From positions 17,004 through 81,003 of the forward strand of contig CAIVQO010000053.1 in NCBI GenBank assembly GCA_903908065.1: DNA of 64,000 bases. The letters run 5' to 3'. The stretch's first letter is position 1, and each line of letters begins with the position of its first letter. This document shows, piece after piece, positions 1 to 9,180 of this stretch. This stretch comes from an uncultured beta proteobacterium (lineage in GTDB: Bacteria; Pseudomonadota; Gammaproteobacteria; Burkholderiales; Rhodocyclaceae). A model generated the notes under the pieces. That model did no database searches, was not told the origin of the DNA, and saw only the letters and a list, made by a program, of their open reading frames with translations. A program made the position numbers and the translations under genes.

Positions 1-1974
1 GGCACGCCGATCATGTTGCGTGCGGAGAAGGAAGGCATCACGCCGGAACAGCTGATCGCCCGCGTCCATGCCGAGCATTCGCGCGATTTTGCCGGTTTCC
101 ACGTCGCCTTCGACAACTACCACAGTACGCATTCGGACGAGACGCGGCACTATTCGGAAGACATCTACGGCAAGCTCAAGGCCGCCGGCCTGATCGAGGT
201 GCGCTCGATCGAGCAGTTTTACGATCCGGTCAAGAACATGTTTCTTCCCGATCGCTTCATCAAGGGCGAATGCCCCAAGTGCGGAGCCAAGGACCAGTAC
301 GGCGATGCCTGCGAGTCCTGCGGTGCGGCCTATGCGCCGACCGAGCTGAAGAACCCCTATTCGGCGGTGTCCGGCGCCAAGCCGGAGCTGCGTTCCTCCG
401 ATCACTACTTCTTCAAGCTGTCCGATCCGCGTTGCCAGGAATTCCTGCGCCGCGCCACGCGCACCGTCTGCCAGAACCAGCCCGAGGCAATCAACAAATT
501 GCAGGAATGGCTGGGCGAGCCGGGCGAGAACAAGCTCACCGACTGGGACATTTCGCGTGATGCGCCCTACTTTGGCTTCGAGATTCCGGGCGCGCCGGGA
601 AAATTCTTCTACGTCTGGCTCGACGCGCCGATTGGCTACATGGGCTCGTTCAAGAACCTGTGCAAGAAGAAGAGCCTCGACTTTGACAGCTTCTGGGGCA
701 GGGACTCCTCGGCCGAGCTCTACCATTTCATCGGCAAGGACATCCTCTACTTCCATGCCCTGTTCTGGCCTGCCGAACTGGAACACGCCGGCTATCGCAT
801 TCCCACCAGCGTCTTCGCCCACGGCTTCCTGACGGTCGACGGCGCCAAGATGTCGAAGTCGCGCGGCACCTTCATCACCGCCGAGAGCTACCTGGCGCAG
901 GGCCTGAACCCGGAATGGCTGCGTTACTACTTCGCCGCCAAGCTCAACGGCACGATGGAGGACATCGACCTCAATCTCGATGACTTCGTCAGCCGCGTCA
1001 ATTCGGACCTGGTCGGCAAGTACGTCAACATCGCCAGCCGCGCCGCCGGCTTCATCGCCAAGCGCTTCGATGGCAAGCTCGACGCGCGCCATCTCAATGA
1101 GACCTTCCGCGCGGAACTGCCGGGCCTGATCGACGCGGGCGAGGAGATCGCGGCCCACTACGAGGCGCGCGACTATGCACGTGCCCTGCGCCGCGTGATG
1201 GCGCTGGCCGACCAGGTCAATCAGTACGTGGACAAGCACCAGCCTTGGCAGCTGGCCAAGCAGGAAGGGCAGGACGCCAAGCTGCACGAGGTTTGCTCGC
1301 TGCTGATCAATGCCTTCCGCATCCTGACGACCTATCTCAAGCCGGTGCTGCCCAAACTGGCCCATCGTGCCGAGGAGTTCCTCAACGTCGCGCCCCTGCA
1401 CTGGGCCGATGCCGCCCACCTGTTGCCGCCGGCCCACCTGATCAACCCCTACGAGCACCTGATGCAGCGCATCGATCCCAAGCAGGTCGACGCCCTGGTG
1501 GCGGCCAATCGCGAGTCGCTGGCGCCGGCCACGGCCGCCGCGGTACCAGCGCCGACTCCTGAGCCCTCGCCGCAGCGCAAGGCCCAGCACCAGCAGGCGA
1601 CCGAAGACAAGACCCAGGGCCAGGCGGAACCGAAGGCGCAACACATTTCTATCGACGACTTCGCCAAGGTTGACCTGCGTGTGGCGCGCATTGCCGATGC
1701 GAAGCACGTCGAGGGGGCCGACAAGCTGATCCAGCTTACTCTCGACCTGGGTAGCGAACAGCGCAACGTTTTCGCTGGCATCAAATCAGCCTACGATCCG
1801 GCGCAGCTGGTAGGCCGCCTGACGGTGATGGTGGCCAACCTCGCCCCGCGCAAGATGAAGTTCGGCATGTCCGAGGGTATGGTGCTGGCGGCCTCGGACG
1901 CCGATGGCAAGTCGCCCGGAATCTATCTTCTGTCGCTCGACAGTGGTGCGCAACCCGGGATGCGTGTGAAGTGA
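1..1974 (+). CDS. metG: Methionyl-tRNA synthetase, 5' end cut by window
   Basis: Class I aminoacyl-tRNA synthetase charging tRNA-Met in the cytoplasm. The frame is open from base 1 ([12 protein letters not shown]), so the true start lies upstream and the HIGH region is missing. A four-Cys zinc knuckle (CPKCGAK...CESCG) is at 271-327 and the KMSKS loop at 847-861. The C-terminal third is the EMAP/Trbp111-like tRNA-binding domain ([13 protein letters not shown]). The Ala/Pro/Gln-rich linker between catalytic and tRNA-binding domains carries one copy of the dispersed repeat (reads AVPAPTP). The stop overlaps the next start as GTGA. Confidence 0.97.
   Translation, partial: GTPIMLRAEKEGITPEQLIARVHAEHSRDFAGFHVAFDNYHSTHSDETRHYSEDIYGKLKAAGLIEVRSIEQFYDPVKNMFLPDRFIKGECPKCGAKDQYGDACESCGAAYAPTELKNPYSAVSGAKPELRSSDHYFFKLSDPRCQEFLRRATRTVCQNQPEAINKLQEWLGEPGENKLTDWDISRDAPYFGFEIPGAPGKFFYVWLDAPIGYMGSFKNLCKKKSLDFDSFWGRDSSAELYHFIGKDILYFHALFWPAELEHAGYRIPTSVFAHGFLTVDGAKMSKSRGTFITAESYLAQGLNPEWLRYYFAAKLNGTMEDIDLNLDDFVSRVNSDLVGKYVNIASRAAGFIAKRFDGKLDARHLNETFRAELPGLIDAGEEIAAHYEARDYARALRRVMALADQVNQYVDKHQPWQLAKQEGQDAKLHEVCSLLINAFRILTTYLKPVLPKLAHRAEEFLNVAPLHWADAAHLLPPAHLINPYEHLMQRIDPKQVDALVAANRESLAPATAAAVPAPTPEPSPQRKAQHQQATEDKTQGQAEPKAQHISIDDFAKVDLRVARIADAKHVEGADKLIQLTLDLGSEQRNVFAGIKSAYDPAQLVGRLTVMVANLAPRKMKFGMSEGMVLAASDADGKSPGIYLLSLDSGAQPGMRVK
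1542..1560 (+). repeat. Dispersed repeat copy 1 (partial)
   Basis: Retains the 12-base core CCAGCGCCGACT of the dispersed element; read in frame in the metG linker as AVPAPTP. The left half is diverged. Confidence 0.5.
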
Positions 1975-2246
1975 CCGAAGTTCGCCGGCTGGTCATCCAC
2001 GGCGTGGTGCAGGGGGTAGGGTTCCGCTATGCGATGGCAGCCCAGGCCCGCATGCTCGGCCTTGCCGGCTGGGTCCGCAATCGGCGCGATGGCACCGTCG
2101 AGGCCATGATTTCCGGTGGCGCCGAACCGGTCGCGGCGATGCTGGCGTGGAGCCATCACGGGCCGGCCGGCGCCAGTGTCGACCACGTCATGGTCGAAAT
2201 GGGCAGCGGCGAATTTTCTTCCTTCGAGCAGCTGCCTACGGCTTGA
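1971..2246 (+). CDS. acyP: Acylphosphatase
   Basis: Small cytosolic enzyme of 91 residues that hydrolyses carboxyl-phosphate bonds. The family signature is clear: [13 protein letters not shown] includes the phosphate-binding loop and catalytic Arg, and [17 protein letters not shown] includes the catalytic Asn. The GTG start overlaps the metG stop by four bases, which supports translational coupling and this start. Length is normal for the family. Confidence 0.93.
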   Translation: MTEVRRLVIHGVVQGVGFRYAMAAQARMLGLAGWVRNRRDGTVEAMISGGAEPVAAMLAWSHHGPAGASVDHVMVEMGSGEFSSFEQLPTA

Positions 2247-2308
2247 ATTTCGGCTCATTGCCTTTATCCTTGAAGGGTTAATCCAACCACCCCGCAAGGA
2301 GCATCACC

Positions 2309-2905
2309 ATGGCCGTACTCGTAGGCAAAGCCGCCCCCGATTTCACCGCAACCGCCGTCTATGGCAACAACGAAATCAAGGACCTCAAGCTGTCCTCGTT
2401 CAAGGGCAAGCATGTCGTCCTGTTTTTCTACCCGCTCGACTTCACCTTCGTCTGCCCCTCGGAACTGATCGCTTTCGACCATCGCCTCGACGAGTTCAAG
2501 AAGCGCGGCGTCGAGGTCATCGGTTGCTCGATCGACTCGCAGTTCACCCATCTGGCCTGGAAGAACACCTCCATTAACAACGGCGGCATCGGCCAGGTCG
2601 GCTATCCGCTGGTGGCCGACATCAACCACGCCATCTGCCAGGCCTATGACGTCGAGGCGGCCGGCGGCGTCGCCTTCCGCGGCTCCTTCCTGATCGACAA
2701 GTCCGGCATCGTCCAGCACCAGGTGGTCAACAACCTTCCGTTGGGCCGCAATATCGACGAGATGCTGCGCATGATCGATGCGCTGCAGTTCACCGAAGAG
2801 CACGGCGAAGTTTGCCCCGCCGGCTGGCAGAAGGGAAAGAAGGGCATGACCGCTTCGCCCGATGGCGTCGCCAAATACCTGGCGGAAAACGCTGCCGTAC
2901 TCTGA
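2309..2905 (+). CDS. Typical 2-Cys peroxiredoxin (AhpC/Prx1 type)
   Basis: Thiol peroxidase of 198 residues that reduces H2O2 and organic hydroperoxides. The peroxidatic Cys49 lies in FTFVCPSE and the resolving Cys169 in GEVCPAGW, as in typical 2-Cys enzymes. A strong AAGGAG ribosome site precedes the ATG. The gene stands alone after a 62-base gap from acyP and ends at a strong hairpin terminator, so it is probably monocistronic. No AhpF-type reductase is adjacent. Confidence 0.95.
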   Translation: MAVLVGKAAPDFTATAVYGNNEIKDLKLSSFKGKHVVLFFYPLDFTFVCPSELIAFDHRLDEFKKRGVEVIGCSIDSQFTHLAWKNTSINNGGIGQVGYPLVADINHAICQAYDVEAAGGVAFRGSFLIDKSGIVQHQVVNNLPLGRNIDEMLRMIDALQFTEEHGEVCPAGWQKGKKGMTASPDGVAKYLAENAAVL

Positions 2906-2922
2906 TCCGGTCTGCTGCGTCG

Positions 2923-2955
2923 AAAGGCCGCACCCCGTCAGGGTGCGGCCTTTTT
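2923..2955. terminator. Bidirectional rho-independent terminator
   Basis: A perfect 13-bp stem (2923-2935 with 2941-2953) with a 5-base loop and a T-run after it lies just past the peroxiredoxin stop. The TAA stop of the convergent ChaN-like gene sits inside the T-tract, so the hairpin can serve both strands. Confidence 0.9.
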
Positions 2956-3889
2956 ATTTGCCAAACGCCTGACAGGGGTCGGGGCGCCGTGCCCGTGCGG
3001 TGAACCAGATCATGTCGTAGGCGGGCGCGCGTCCGATCCCATCCGTCTCGTAGCTTTCGGGAGCGTTCATCCCTTCGCTGACCTCGACCAGCGCAATGCT
3101 GAGCATGCGTGTCGCTGGCCGTTGCGCTTCTATGTAGCGCGGCACGCCGACATCCCGCCGGGCATGGCCGCGACCAAGGATGAAGATCGCGCCGCCATCG
3201 AGATGCCGTAGCGCCGAATCGGCGAGCGTCGCGTCGCGCAGTCGCTGGGCGCGCACCAGTCCGTCGCGCAACTGGGGTCCGACCTTGCCGCAATGCGAGC
3301 CCTCGATCACCGAAGCCATGAACTTTTCGCGGGCGTCGTCCCACGTGGAGAGTAGCTGGAGGCGATCGACTTCATCGGCAGCCATGGAAGCAAAGCCTTC
3401 ACGCACCACCGGCCGCAGCTTCTCGCGCGGAAGGTTGGTGGCACGCAGCGGCAAGCGCGCCGCCAATGCCTTGAGGATCAGGTTTCGGTACTGCGCGACG
3501 TCCCAACCGCGCATAAGCACTGCCGGGTCGCGTCCGGCCCCGAGGGCCTCGTCGATTGCGGATTGCTGGTCAGCGTCGAACTGTTCCATCAGCAGTGTCG
3601 GGCGCCGCCCGGAATCCAGGCTTGCCGACAGCATCTCCAGTTGCAAGCGATGGTGCTCCGGGTTGTCGTGGGTCTCGCCCAGGAGGACCAATTCAGACTC
3701 CGTTGCCCGACGCTGCAAATCCGACAGGGCGACAAATTTCTTTTCGACGGGGTGCCAAATGCGGCCGGCCAGCGGATGATCAGTTCCCTCCAACTTGCCA
3801 TGGGGAAGTATGCCGCAGCCGCCCAGTGAAAGCAGAAGTATGGCGATCACCGCGCGCCAGCGTTGCAAGCTCTCATCCTGAGCTGACAT
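2954..3889 (-). CDS. ChaN-family lipoprotein
   Basis: Predicted 311-residue lipoprotein: a hydrophobic N-terminus ends in a lipobox with Cys25 (LSLGGC). The body shows ChaN/Tiki-superfamily hallmarks: LVLLGETHDNPEHH near the start and LMEQFDADQQ after it. Related ChaN proteins bind haem and are tied to iron uptake, and TIKI homologues are metalloproteases; which role applies here is unknown. It lies five bases after the Sel1-repeat gene and is probably co-transcribed with it. Its stop overlaps the shared terminator. Confidence 0.85.
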   Translation of the reverse strand: MSAQDESLQRWRAVIAILLLSLGGCGILPHGKLEGTDHPLAGRIWHPVEKKFVALSDLQRRATESELVLLGETHDNPEHHRLQLEMLSASLDSGRRPTLLMEQFDADQQSAIDEALGAGRDPAVLMRGWDVAQYRNLILKALAARLPLRATNLPREKLRPVVREGFASMAADEVDRLQLLSTWDDAREKFMASVIEGSHCGKVGPQLRDGLVRAQRLRDATLADSALRHLDGGAIFILGRGHARRDVGVPRYIEAQRPATRMLSIALVEVSEGMNAPESYETDGIGRAPAYDMIWFTARARRPDPCQAFGK

Positions 3890-3894
3890 GCAGC

Positions 3895-4986
3895 CTACTT
3901 TGAATCCTGGTCGAGCAGGCGGAGAATTTCTTGCGCCTGCGGAATACCCGCCTTCTCTGCCTGTTCCAGCCAGCGTCGTGCCTCCTCGGAATTGCGCGCG
4001 GTGCCACGCCCCGCGGCATACAGGCGTCCAACGTTGAACTGCCCGGGCGGAAAGCCCTCCTTTGCCGCCGCCAGATAGTGGCCGAAGGCCGCCGATTCAT
4101 CCTTGGCGACGCCGCGTCCCTTTTCGTGAAGCTCGCCGAGATTGTTATGTGCCGATACCTCGCCCTTTCTGGCCGCCTCGGCGTATAACTTGGCGGCGTG
4201 CGCCGGATCCGGTGTTCCGGCAATGCCTTCCGCATGCATCCAGCCCAGTAAGGTGGTCGCGCTGGCCCGGCCGTCGCGCGCCGCCCGATCCAGGCGCGCC
4301 AGGGCACATGCCACGTCGGGCGGTTCGGCGTCCAGGCAGATGCGACCCATGCGCTCGTTTGCAGCGACATGGCCGGCATCGGCTGCCTCGCGAATCAGGG
4401 AGAGGGCTCGCGCCGGATCGCGTTCCTCAATACATTGGGCATGACGGAAGCGGGCGCCGGCGAAGCCCTTCTCCACCGCGGTGGCAAAGCGCTGGCACGC
4501 CCGCTCCACGCTCTTCGTGCCTTCGAGACCATGCAGTTCGACTGCCCCTAGCACGTAGTCCGCCGCGCCGACACCGCGTGCCGCCATGTTCTCAAGCGCC
4601 GGGCGGGTTTCCGCAAAGCGCTTGGGATACTGGCTGACATAGGCACCAAACAATTTTTCGTCTCCCCGCGACAGTGCCTTTTCGGCCGATCGCAACGCGC
4701 GCAATGCAAGTTCGGCCAGTTTTTGATTCGCCAGGCTGTCATCCGGAGTCACTGCCAATGCGTTTTGAAGTGAAGTTGCGTCTTCTTCGATCAGTTGGAA
4801 TTCGGCGGCGGGATCGAGCAGTGCCGGTGCGGCGACCGGCTTTTTCATTGACGTCTTGCTTGAACTAAGTTTTGCTGCCTTGGTCTTGGTTTTGTGCTTA
4901 TTTGATTTAGCGGCGACTTTCTTCGACTTTGTTTTTGCGCAGGCGATATCCGCAGGCCCAAGGCTCAGGCCGAAGGCGATCAACAT
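3895..4986 (-). CDS. Sel1/TPR-repeat protein, secreted
   Basis: Predicted periplasmic repeat protein. A short hydrophobic leader ending in IACA is followed by a Lys-rich stretch (about residues 17-50) and then tandem Sel1-like repeats such as LLGWMHAEGIAG and NNLGELHEKGRGVAKD. Such repeats usually mediate protein contacts. The frame stays open far upstream into the divergent cytochrome gene. I chose the ATG at 4986; a GTG at 5034 would give a longer signal peptide (LLFDLRRFYSIAV) and is equally possible. Neither start has a good ribosome site. Confidence 0.75.
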   Translation of the reverse strand: MLIAFGLSLGPADIACAKTKSKKVAAKSNKHKTKTKAAKLSSSKTSMKKPVAAPALLDPAAEFQLIEEDATSLQNALAVTPDDSLANQKLAELALRALRSAEKALSRGDEKLFGAYVSQYPKRFAETRPALENMAARGVGAADYVLGAVELHGLEGTKSVERACQRFATAVEKGFAGARFRHAQCIEERDPARALSLIREAADAGHVAANERMGRICLDAEPPDVACALARLDRAARDGRASATTLLGWMHAEGIAGTPDPAHAAKLYAEAARKGEVSAHNNLGELHEKGRGVAKDESAAFGHYLAAAKEGFPPGQFNVGRLYAAGRGTARNSEEARRWLEQAEKAGIPQAQEILRLLDQDSK

Positions 4987-5038
4987 GCAGACGGCAATGC
5001 TGTAAAATCTTCTCAAATCAAAAAGTAACGGCACGCTG

Positions 5039-5401
5039 ATGAAGCCGGTTCTTGATTCTGGCATTGCATTGCACAAGCTGATCATCGCGATAGCGCTGAC
5101 TTTCGGCCTGAATCCTTCGTTCGCGCAGGCTGTCAATGAAGACGCGGCAACCGCCTTGGCCAAGGCCGGCAACTGTTTTCGCTGCCATTCCGTTGATAAA
5201 GCCAAAAAAGCCCCGTCCTACAAGCGCATTGCGGCCAAGTACAAGGGCAAGGCGGAGGCCGAGGCGATTCTTATGAAGCACCTGTCGGGTTCGCAGAAGG
5301 TCAAAGTGGAGGATGGTGGTGACGAGGAGCATGAACCTCCGCCAGCCAAGAACCCGGAGGAGGTTAAGAATCTGGTGCGTTGGATCCTTTCGTGGGAATA
5401 G
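5039..5401 (+). CDS. Small monohaem c-type cytochrome
   Basis: A 120-residue periplasmic cytochrome. The signal peptide (about residues 1-31, ending FAQA) is followed by one haem site, CFRCH, at residues 46-50. The fold resembles class I cytochromes, but where c-551 proteins usually have the Met-Pro axial-ligand segment this protein has EEHEPPP (His98); the only mid-protein Met is Met79. It faces the MtrA/MtrB genes and may pass electrons to them, which is inference from position. It shares a bidirectional terminator with mtrB. Confidence 0.88.
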   Translation: MKPVLDSGIALHKLIIAIALTFGLNPSFAQAVNEDAATALAKAGNCFRCHSVDKAKKAPSYKRIAAKYKGKAEAEAILMKHLSGSQKVKVEDGGDEEHEPPPAKNPEEVKNLVRWILSWE

Positions 5402-5435
5402 CAAGTAGCAGATTCGTCTGCCCACTTGACCCAAT

Positions 5436-5476
5436 AAAAACGACACGGGCCGCGTCTGCGGCCCGTGTCGTTTTTT
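5436..5476. terminator. Bidirectional terminator between cytochrome and mtrB
   Basis: A 13-bp GC-rich stem (5441-5453 with 5458-5470) with a GTCT loop, flanked by A5 on the left and T6 on the right, stops transcription in both directions. It lies 34 bases past the cytochrome stop and 10 bases past the mtrB stop. Confidence 0.93.
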
Positions 5477-5486
5477 CAGCTGCGGG

Positions 5487-7802
5487 TTACCAGTGCTTGA
5501 TTACCGCGGACACGCCAAATACATGGTTGCTGGAGCGAGGTGCTGTCTGGCCATTGAGCAGAACGTTCGCGTCGCTGGTCGCAGTCAGATTGTCGTACGC
5601 CCAGTCGGCAGACTTCAGGTTCTCGTAGATGTAGTTGAAGCGCCAGGTGATCTGCTTGCTGTAATCCCACTTGGCGAAGAGTTGCAGGGTATGCAGTTTG
5701 CTCCAGTTGTCTGGCATGTTGGTTTGGGCAGGCGCAATTCCAGTCCCGGTCGAGATCGAGGTTTTGCCGACTCCGCTATTGAAGACATAGGTGCCGCCGA
5801 CGTCCCATTTCTCCCAGTCTTCCGGTTGCCATTTCATGCCGAGGCCAAGTGTATGGTCGCGGTTCAACAGATTGGCTGTCCATTCGAGATTGGCCAGGAT
5901 AGCGGTAGAGCCTTGGCGGCTCCGCTGTTTGGTACCGGTATCGCCGAGGTTGTAGAAGGCGAAGGTGGTCAGGTTCTCTTCCGGCTGCCACTGCGCATCG
6001 AGACTCAGGTTGGTGCCATCGGCGAGGGTCCGGCCCAGGCATGTATCGGGGAGGCCGGCGATCGCGGCGGCCAGGTTGGCGTCAACGATAGTGCCGCAGT
6101 TCTTGTCGGCAGCCCGGCGACGGAAGGTATCGGCACCGGCCTGAACTGTGACGGTTTCCGAGACCGTCCAGTTGCCCGAGGCACGAATGCGATCCTCGTC
6201 GAAATCCTGATACAGGAAGGAACGCATCGCCGGATTGTTCGTATTGTTGGTCCCTACCGCGGGGTTCCAATAAGTGTTGCGGAAGTAGGCATTCTTGTCG
6301 TACTCCGAGCCGCGTCGCTGGGTATGGCTATAGCCAACATTGCCGAGTACATCGGTACCGATGGGACGCCTCAGTTCCAGGGAGAATTTGTCGGTATTCG
6401 TGTAATCGCGGTCGGCGTGGTTCTCATACTGCGCATCCTTCATCGAGTAGTGAACGTTTTTGCGCTCGATTCCTGCACGCACAATGGTTTTCGGGGCGAT
6501 CTCATAGTCGCCGTCGAGACTGAAGATGTGTTCCCGAGTGCTCAGTGGTGCGTTCCGGCGACTCCCGGTGTTAATCGCTCCGCCTGCAGGTACTACGTCG
6601 TTGTCGCGGGAAATGTACAAATAGTTTGCAACCGGTGTTCGGTTATCACTGTTGTGGTACTGGTAGGCCAGCTTCAGATTCATCTTGTCGACGGGCTTGG
6701 TCGTAAGCGCTACATCGAGCAGGGTCTTGACGACTTTGCCATCCAGCGAGGCTCTTGGAGGTACATTTCCGGCGGCTCCGACACCGAGGTTTGCGGAATA
6801 GGGCAGGAAGGCATCATTCTGGCTTGCAATGCTGTAGGAGAACTTGCTCATCAGGCGAGTCGATTTGCTGAAGTTGTAGGCACCGGTCGCATTGACTTGG
6901 TGATAGTCATTGCTCGGCGCGAGCGACATGCGTTGAGTGGCATCGACAGCATCGAAGGGATTGGCAACAGAGAACGACGTCAGATTGTTCTGGAACTTGG
7001 AATAGCTGTAACCAACCGAGAATTGCGCCTGCTTGGTGTTATAGGACAAGATGGCGTCGACGATGCTCGTCTTGTCGTCGATCTGGTAAGGAATAAGCAT
7101 GCTTTTTGCAGATCCGACTCCAGTAGGCAGTCCGGTCAAGCGAGTTCCATCTCGACGGTCTTCACGGAAGCTGACCTTCCAGTCCCAGTTGCTGTTGGCG
7201 AGGCCACTAAAGCCAATGCGTAGGATGTCACGGTTTTGTTCGAGGTCGAATTTCTTCATTACCGCGTTCAAGTTCGCGGCATTGGTCGAAACGCCATTGT
7301 TGATCGCGAATCCCGCAGGCAAGGTCAGGTTGCTGGTACCGAGCCCGTTGTGAATGAAGTAGGTCGGCGATGTCAGGGACTTGCTCAACTGGTCATAGTT
7401 GATGCTGGCATTCCAACTCCCCTGCACGCCGCCTTCGGCTTGCAACTTGCGCGAATCGAGGCCAAGCGTCGACCCGAACACCTGCCAATACCGGGCGTCG
7501 TTGCCGGAATCCCGGGAAATCCAGTTGAAGCCTGCGATGGGAAACCCGCCCTTGTCCTTCAGTCCCGAGAACTGGCCAAAGCGGTAGCCCGGCTGGGTAT
7601 TGTTGCCGACACCGAGCTCGACATAATTGTCCGACCAGCGAGACATGTCCGCGTCGCGAAACAGGATGTCAGTGTCCTTGAATAGCCGCGCGGTCATCAC
7701 GGGGTCGGCGAAGGCCGTGCCGTTACCAAGGGCTGCGAGGGCGGAAGCGACAGCCACGCCGATAGCGCGGCGGCGAAGGGTAATCAGTTTGTCCTGGTTC
7801 AT
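5487..7802 (-). CDS. mtrB: MtrB/PioB-family outer-membrane beta-barrel
   Basis: A 771-residue barrel predicted to wrap decahaem MtrA and form a trans-outer-membrane electron conduit. After a signal peptide (about 1-32, ending AFA), the MtrB-like start includes RWSDNYVELGVG. Alternating amphipathic strands run through the protein, and it ends in an aromatic residue (VIKHW), typical of barrels. It lacks the N-terminal Cys pair described for Shewanella MtrB; its two nearby Cys sit in one loop late in the protein. It follows mtrA by 30 bases with an AGGTGA ribosome site. Confidence 0.92.
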   Translation of the reverse strand: MNQDKLITLRRRAIGVAVASALAALGNGTAFADPVMTARLFKDTDILFRDADMSRWSDNYVELGVGNNTQPGYRFGQFSGLKDKGGFPIAGFNWISRDSGNDARYWQVFGSTLGLDSRKLQAEGGVQGSWNASINYDQLSKSLTSPTYFIHNGLGTSNLTLPAGFAINNGVSTNAANLNAVMKKFDLEQNRDILRIGFSGLANSNWDWKVSFREDRRDGTRLTGLPTGVGSAKSMLIPYQIDDKTSIVDAILSYNTKQAQFSVGYSYSKFQNNLTSFSVANPFDAVDATQRMSLAPSNDYHQVNATGAYNFSKSTRLMSKFSYSIASQNDAFLPYSANLGVGAAGNVPPRASLDGKVVKTLLDVALTTKPVDKMNLKLAYQYHNSDNRTPVANYLYISRDNDVVPAGGAINTGSRRNAPLSTREHIFSLDGDYEIAPKTIVRAGIERKNVHYSMKDAQYENHADRDYTNTDKFSLELRRPIGTDVLGNVGYSHTQRRGSEYDKNAYFRNTYWNPAVGTNNTNNPAMRSFLYQDFDEDRIRASGNWTVSETVTVQAGADTFRRRAADKNCGTIVDANLAAAIAGLPDTCLGRTLADGTNLSLDAQWQPEENLTTFAFYNLGDTGTKQRSRQGSTAILANLEWTANLLNRDHTLGLGMKWQPEDWEKWDVGGTYVFNSGVGKTSISTGTGIAPAQTNMPDNWSKLHTLQLFAKWDYSKQITWRFNYIYENLKSADWAYDNLTATSDANVLLNGQTAPRSSNHVFGVSAVIKHW

Positions 7803-7832
7803 AACATCACCTGTCGGCAGGGTTTGCTCGAA

Positions 7833-8813
7833 TCAGCGCTGCAGTCGCGCGCCAGACGGATGGTTGGTTCCGTGGACCTTCATGTGGCAATTGGTACAGG
7901 AACTGCCGGCAACGCGCTGAAGGTTCCCCGTGCTGGGTCCGCCCGGGAAGACTTCTGCGCCGAAGGCAGTGCTGCCATGCCCTGTGTTATGGCACTGCTG
8001 GCAGAGGTAAGGCATGCGCGTCTTCAGCATCGGCGCGTTGTTGGTACCGTGTGGATCATGGCAGTTGGTACAGTCGTCCTGCGCCGAGCGGTGTTCCCAG
8101 AGGAAAGGCCCGCGAAACTGGGCATGGCACTGGAAGCAGGTTTCATTGACCGAGTTCTTTTGCAAGGATGCCTTGGTGGGCGAACCGTGAGGCTGATGGC
8201 AGGATGAACAGGCAAAGAAGCCCGTCTTGGTGGGATGGGTCGAGACGCGGTGTAGTGCAGCACGCCGGTCCTGGTGGCAGCTGAAGCAGACGCTGGCCTG
8301 TGTTTCGGCGACGAGTACCGGATCCTTGGTGGCATGCAGGCGATGGCAGCTGGCGCAGGCGGTCTTGGTCTGGTCGTGCTTGCTTCCCTGCCAGTGGGTT
8401 CGAGAACCATTCTGGTGGCAGTTTAGGCAGGCCTCGTTTTGCTGGTCTGAGGGAGCTTTATTGCCAAAAACGACCGGAACTAAGCCGGCCTTGCGGGGGG
8501 TCTTCAGGTGTTCGGTCAGATCACCATGGCAACTGCCGCACATGGCGTCTTCCGGGTTGCCGGTAAGCGACGTGCCTTTCGCCATGGGCGTCCGGGCATC
8601 TCCCTTGACCGCATGCTTGGTCCGCGTAATGCCGTAATAGCCTTCGTGGCATTCGATGCAGGGCTTGATCTCGCCGCTCTCTGCCCGTGTGCGCGCGGCG
8701 TTCGCGCCTTCTTTGCCAGCGGTCTGGGCTTGCGCCGGGCCCATCGTGCCCAGCACAGCCAGCAAGCTCAGGCAGGACACGAAGGCGCGAATGATTTTCC
8801 TGGGTATTTTCAT
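7833..8813 (-). CDS. mtrA: Decahaem c-type cytochrome, MtrA/DmsE family
   Basis: A 326-residue secreted cytochrome. The signal peptide ends in AQAQ near residue 30. Ten CXXCH sites can be counted (CIECH, CGSCH, CLNCH, CASCH, CFSCH, CSSCH, CFQCH, CTNCH, CQQCH, CTNCH), matching MtrA/PioA/DmsE. The family carries electrons between periplasm and outer surface through the MtrB barrel, encoded next. No MtrC-like outer-surface cytochrome is in the window. The 367-base region upstream holds four TTTGTC half-sites. Confidence 0.95.
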   Translation of the reverse strand: MKIPRKIIRAFVSCLSLLAVLGTMGPAQAQTAGKEGANAARTRAESGEIKPCIECHEGYYGITRTKHAVKGDARTPMAKGTSLTGNPEDAMCGSCHGDLTEHLKTPRKAGLVPVVFGNKAPSDQQNEACLNCHQNGSRTHWQGSKHDQTKTACASCHRLHATKDPVLVAETQASVCFSCHQDRRAALHRVSTHPTKTGFFACSSCHQPHGSPTKASLQKNSVNETCFQCHAQFRGPFLWEHRSAQDDCTNCHDPHGTNNAPMLKTRMPYLCQQCHNTGHGSTAFGAEVFPGGPSTGNLQRVAGSSCTNCHMKVHGTNHPSGARLQR

Positions 8814-8861
8814 GATCTCGATTCCAACTTGGCGACAATGCGTTGCACTGAACGGCCGGTA

Positions 8862-8956
8862 GTTTGTCGCGGCACTTCGACAAACAGGCGCACAATCCTG
8901 ACAAACTACATTACTAAAGTTCTATTTCATCTTGATTCAAACAGACTTTTTGTCAG
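8862..8956. promoter_or_regulatory. Candidate operator cluster upstream of mtrA
   Basis: Four copies of one half-site occur in under 100 bases: TTTGTC at 8863, GACAAA at 8879, GACAAA at 8900 and TTTGTC at 8949. The first two form an 8-bp inverted repeat (GTTTGTCG / CGACAAAC) with an 8-base gap. CTGACAAA (8898-8905) pairs with TTTGTCAG (8949-8956). Position suggests control of mtrAB; the regulator is unknown. Confidence 0.45.
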
Positions 8957-9105
8957 CGCAAGACATTTGGTGGTCTTGTGTCGTATTTCACCTACGTCAG
9001 CTGTTTGTTTTTTGCAACACCCGACCGTTTTCCTTATTCCTTTTATGAACAGGTAATTACTCTAGCAAGCTGAAGTCTTTTCGAGGGTGGATGTACGGCA
9101 AGCAC

Positions 9106-9139
9106 AATCCCTGACCTGCCGAGTGGCACGTCAGGGATT
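9106..9139 (-). terminator. Hairpin after the TolA-like cytochrome gene
   Basis: A 10-bp stem (9106-9115 with 9130-9139) continues inward after one mismatch with TGCC/GGCA. It begins about 40 bases past the stop of the minus-strand gene. There is no clear T-run, so termination may be weak or the hairpin may stabilise the mRNA end. Confidence 0.45.
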
Positions 9140-9180
9140 CAGGGTTGCGGGAGCGCTGCGGCGGGGGAGGTGGCTGTGGC

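Larger units (their letters stand above)
8814..9180. other. 367-base non-coding region upstream of mtrA
   Basis: No credible gene on either strand. The half near mtrA is AT-rich and carries repeated TTTGTC/GACAAA half-sites. The far end has a hairpin just past the stop of the TolA-like cytochrome gene. This suggests mtrAB has its own promoter rather than relying only on read-through. Confidence 0.6.

Noticed and set aside
5493..7223. Plus-strand open frame opposite mtrB
   Set aside because: Shadow of the barrel gene; no ribosome site or recognisable domain, while mtrB has family features and a signal peptide.
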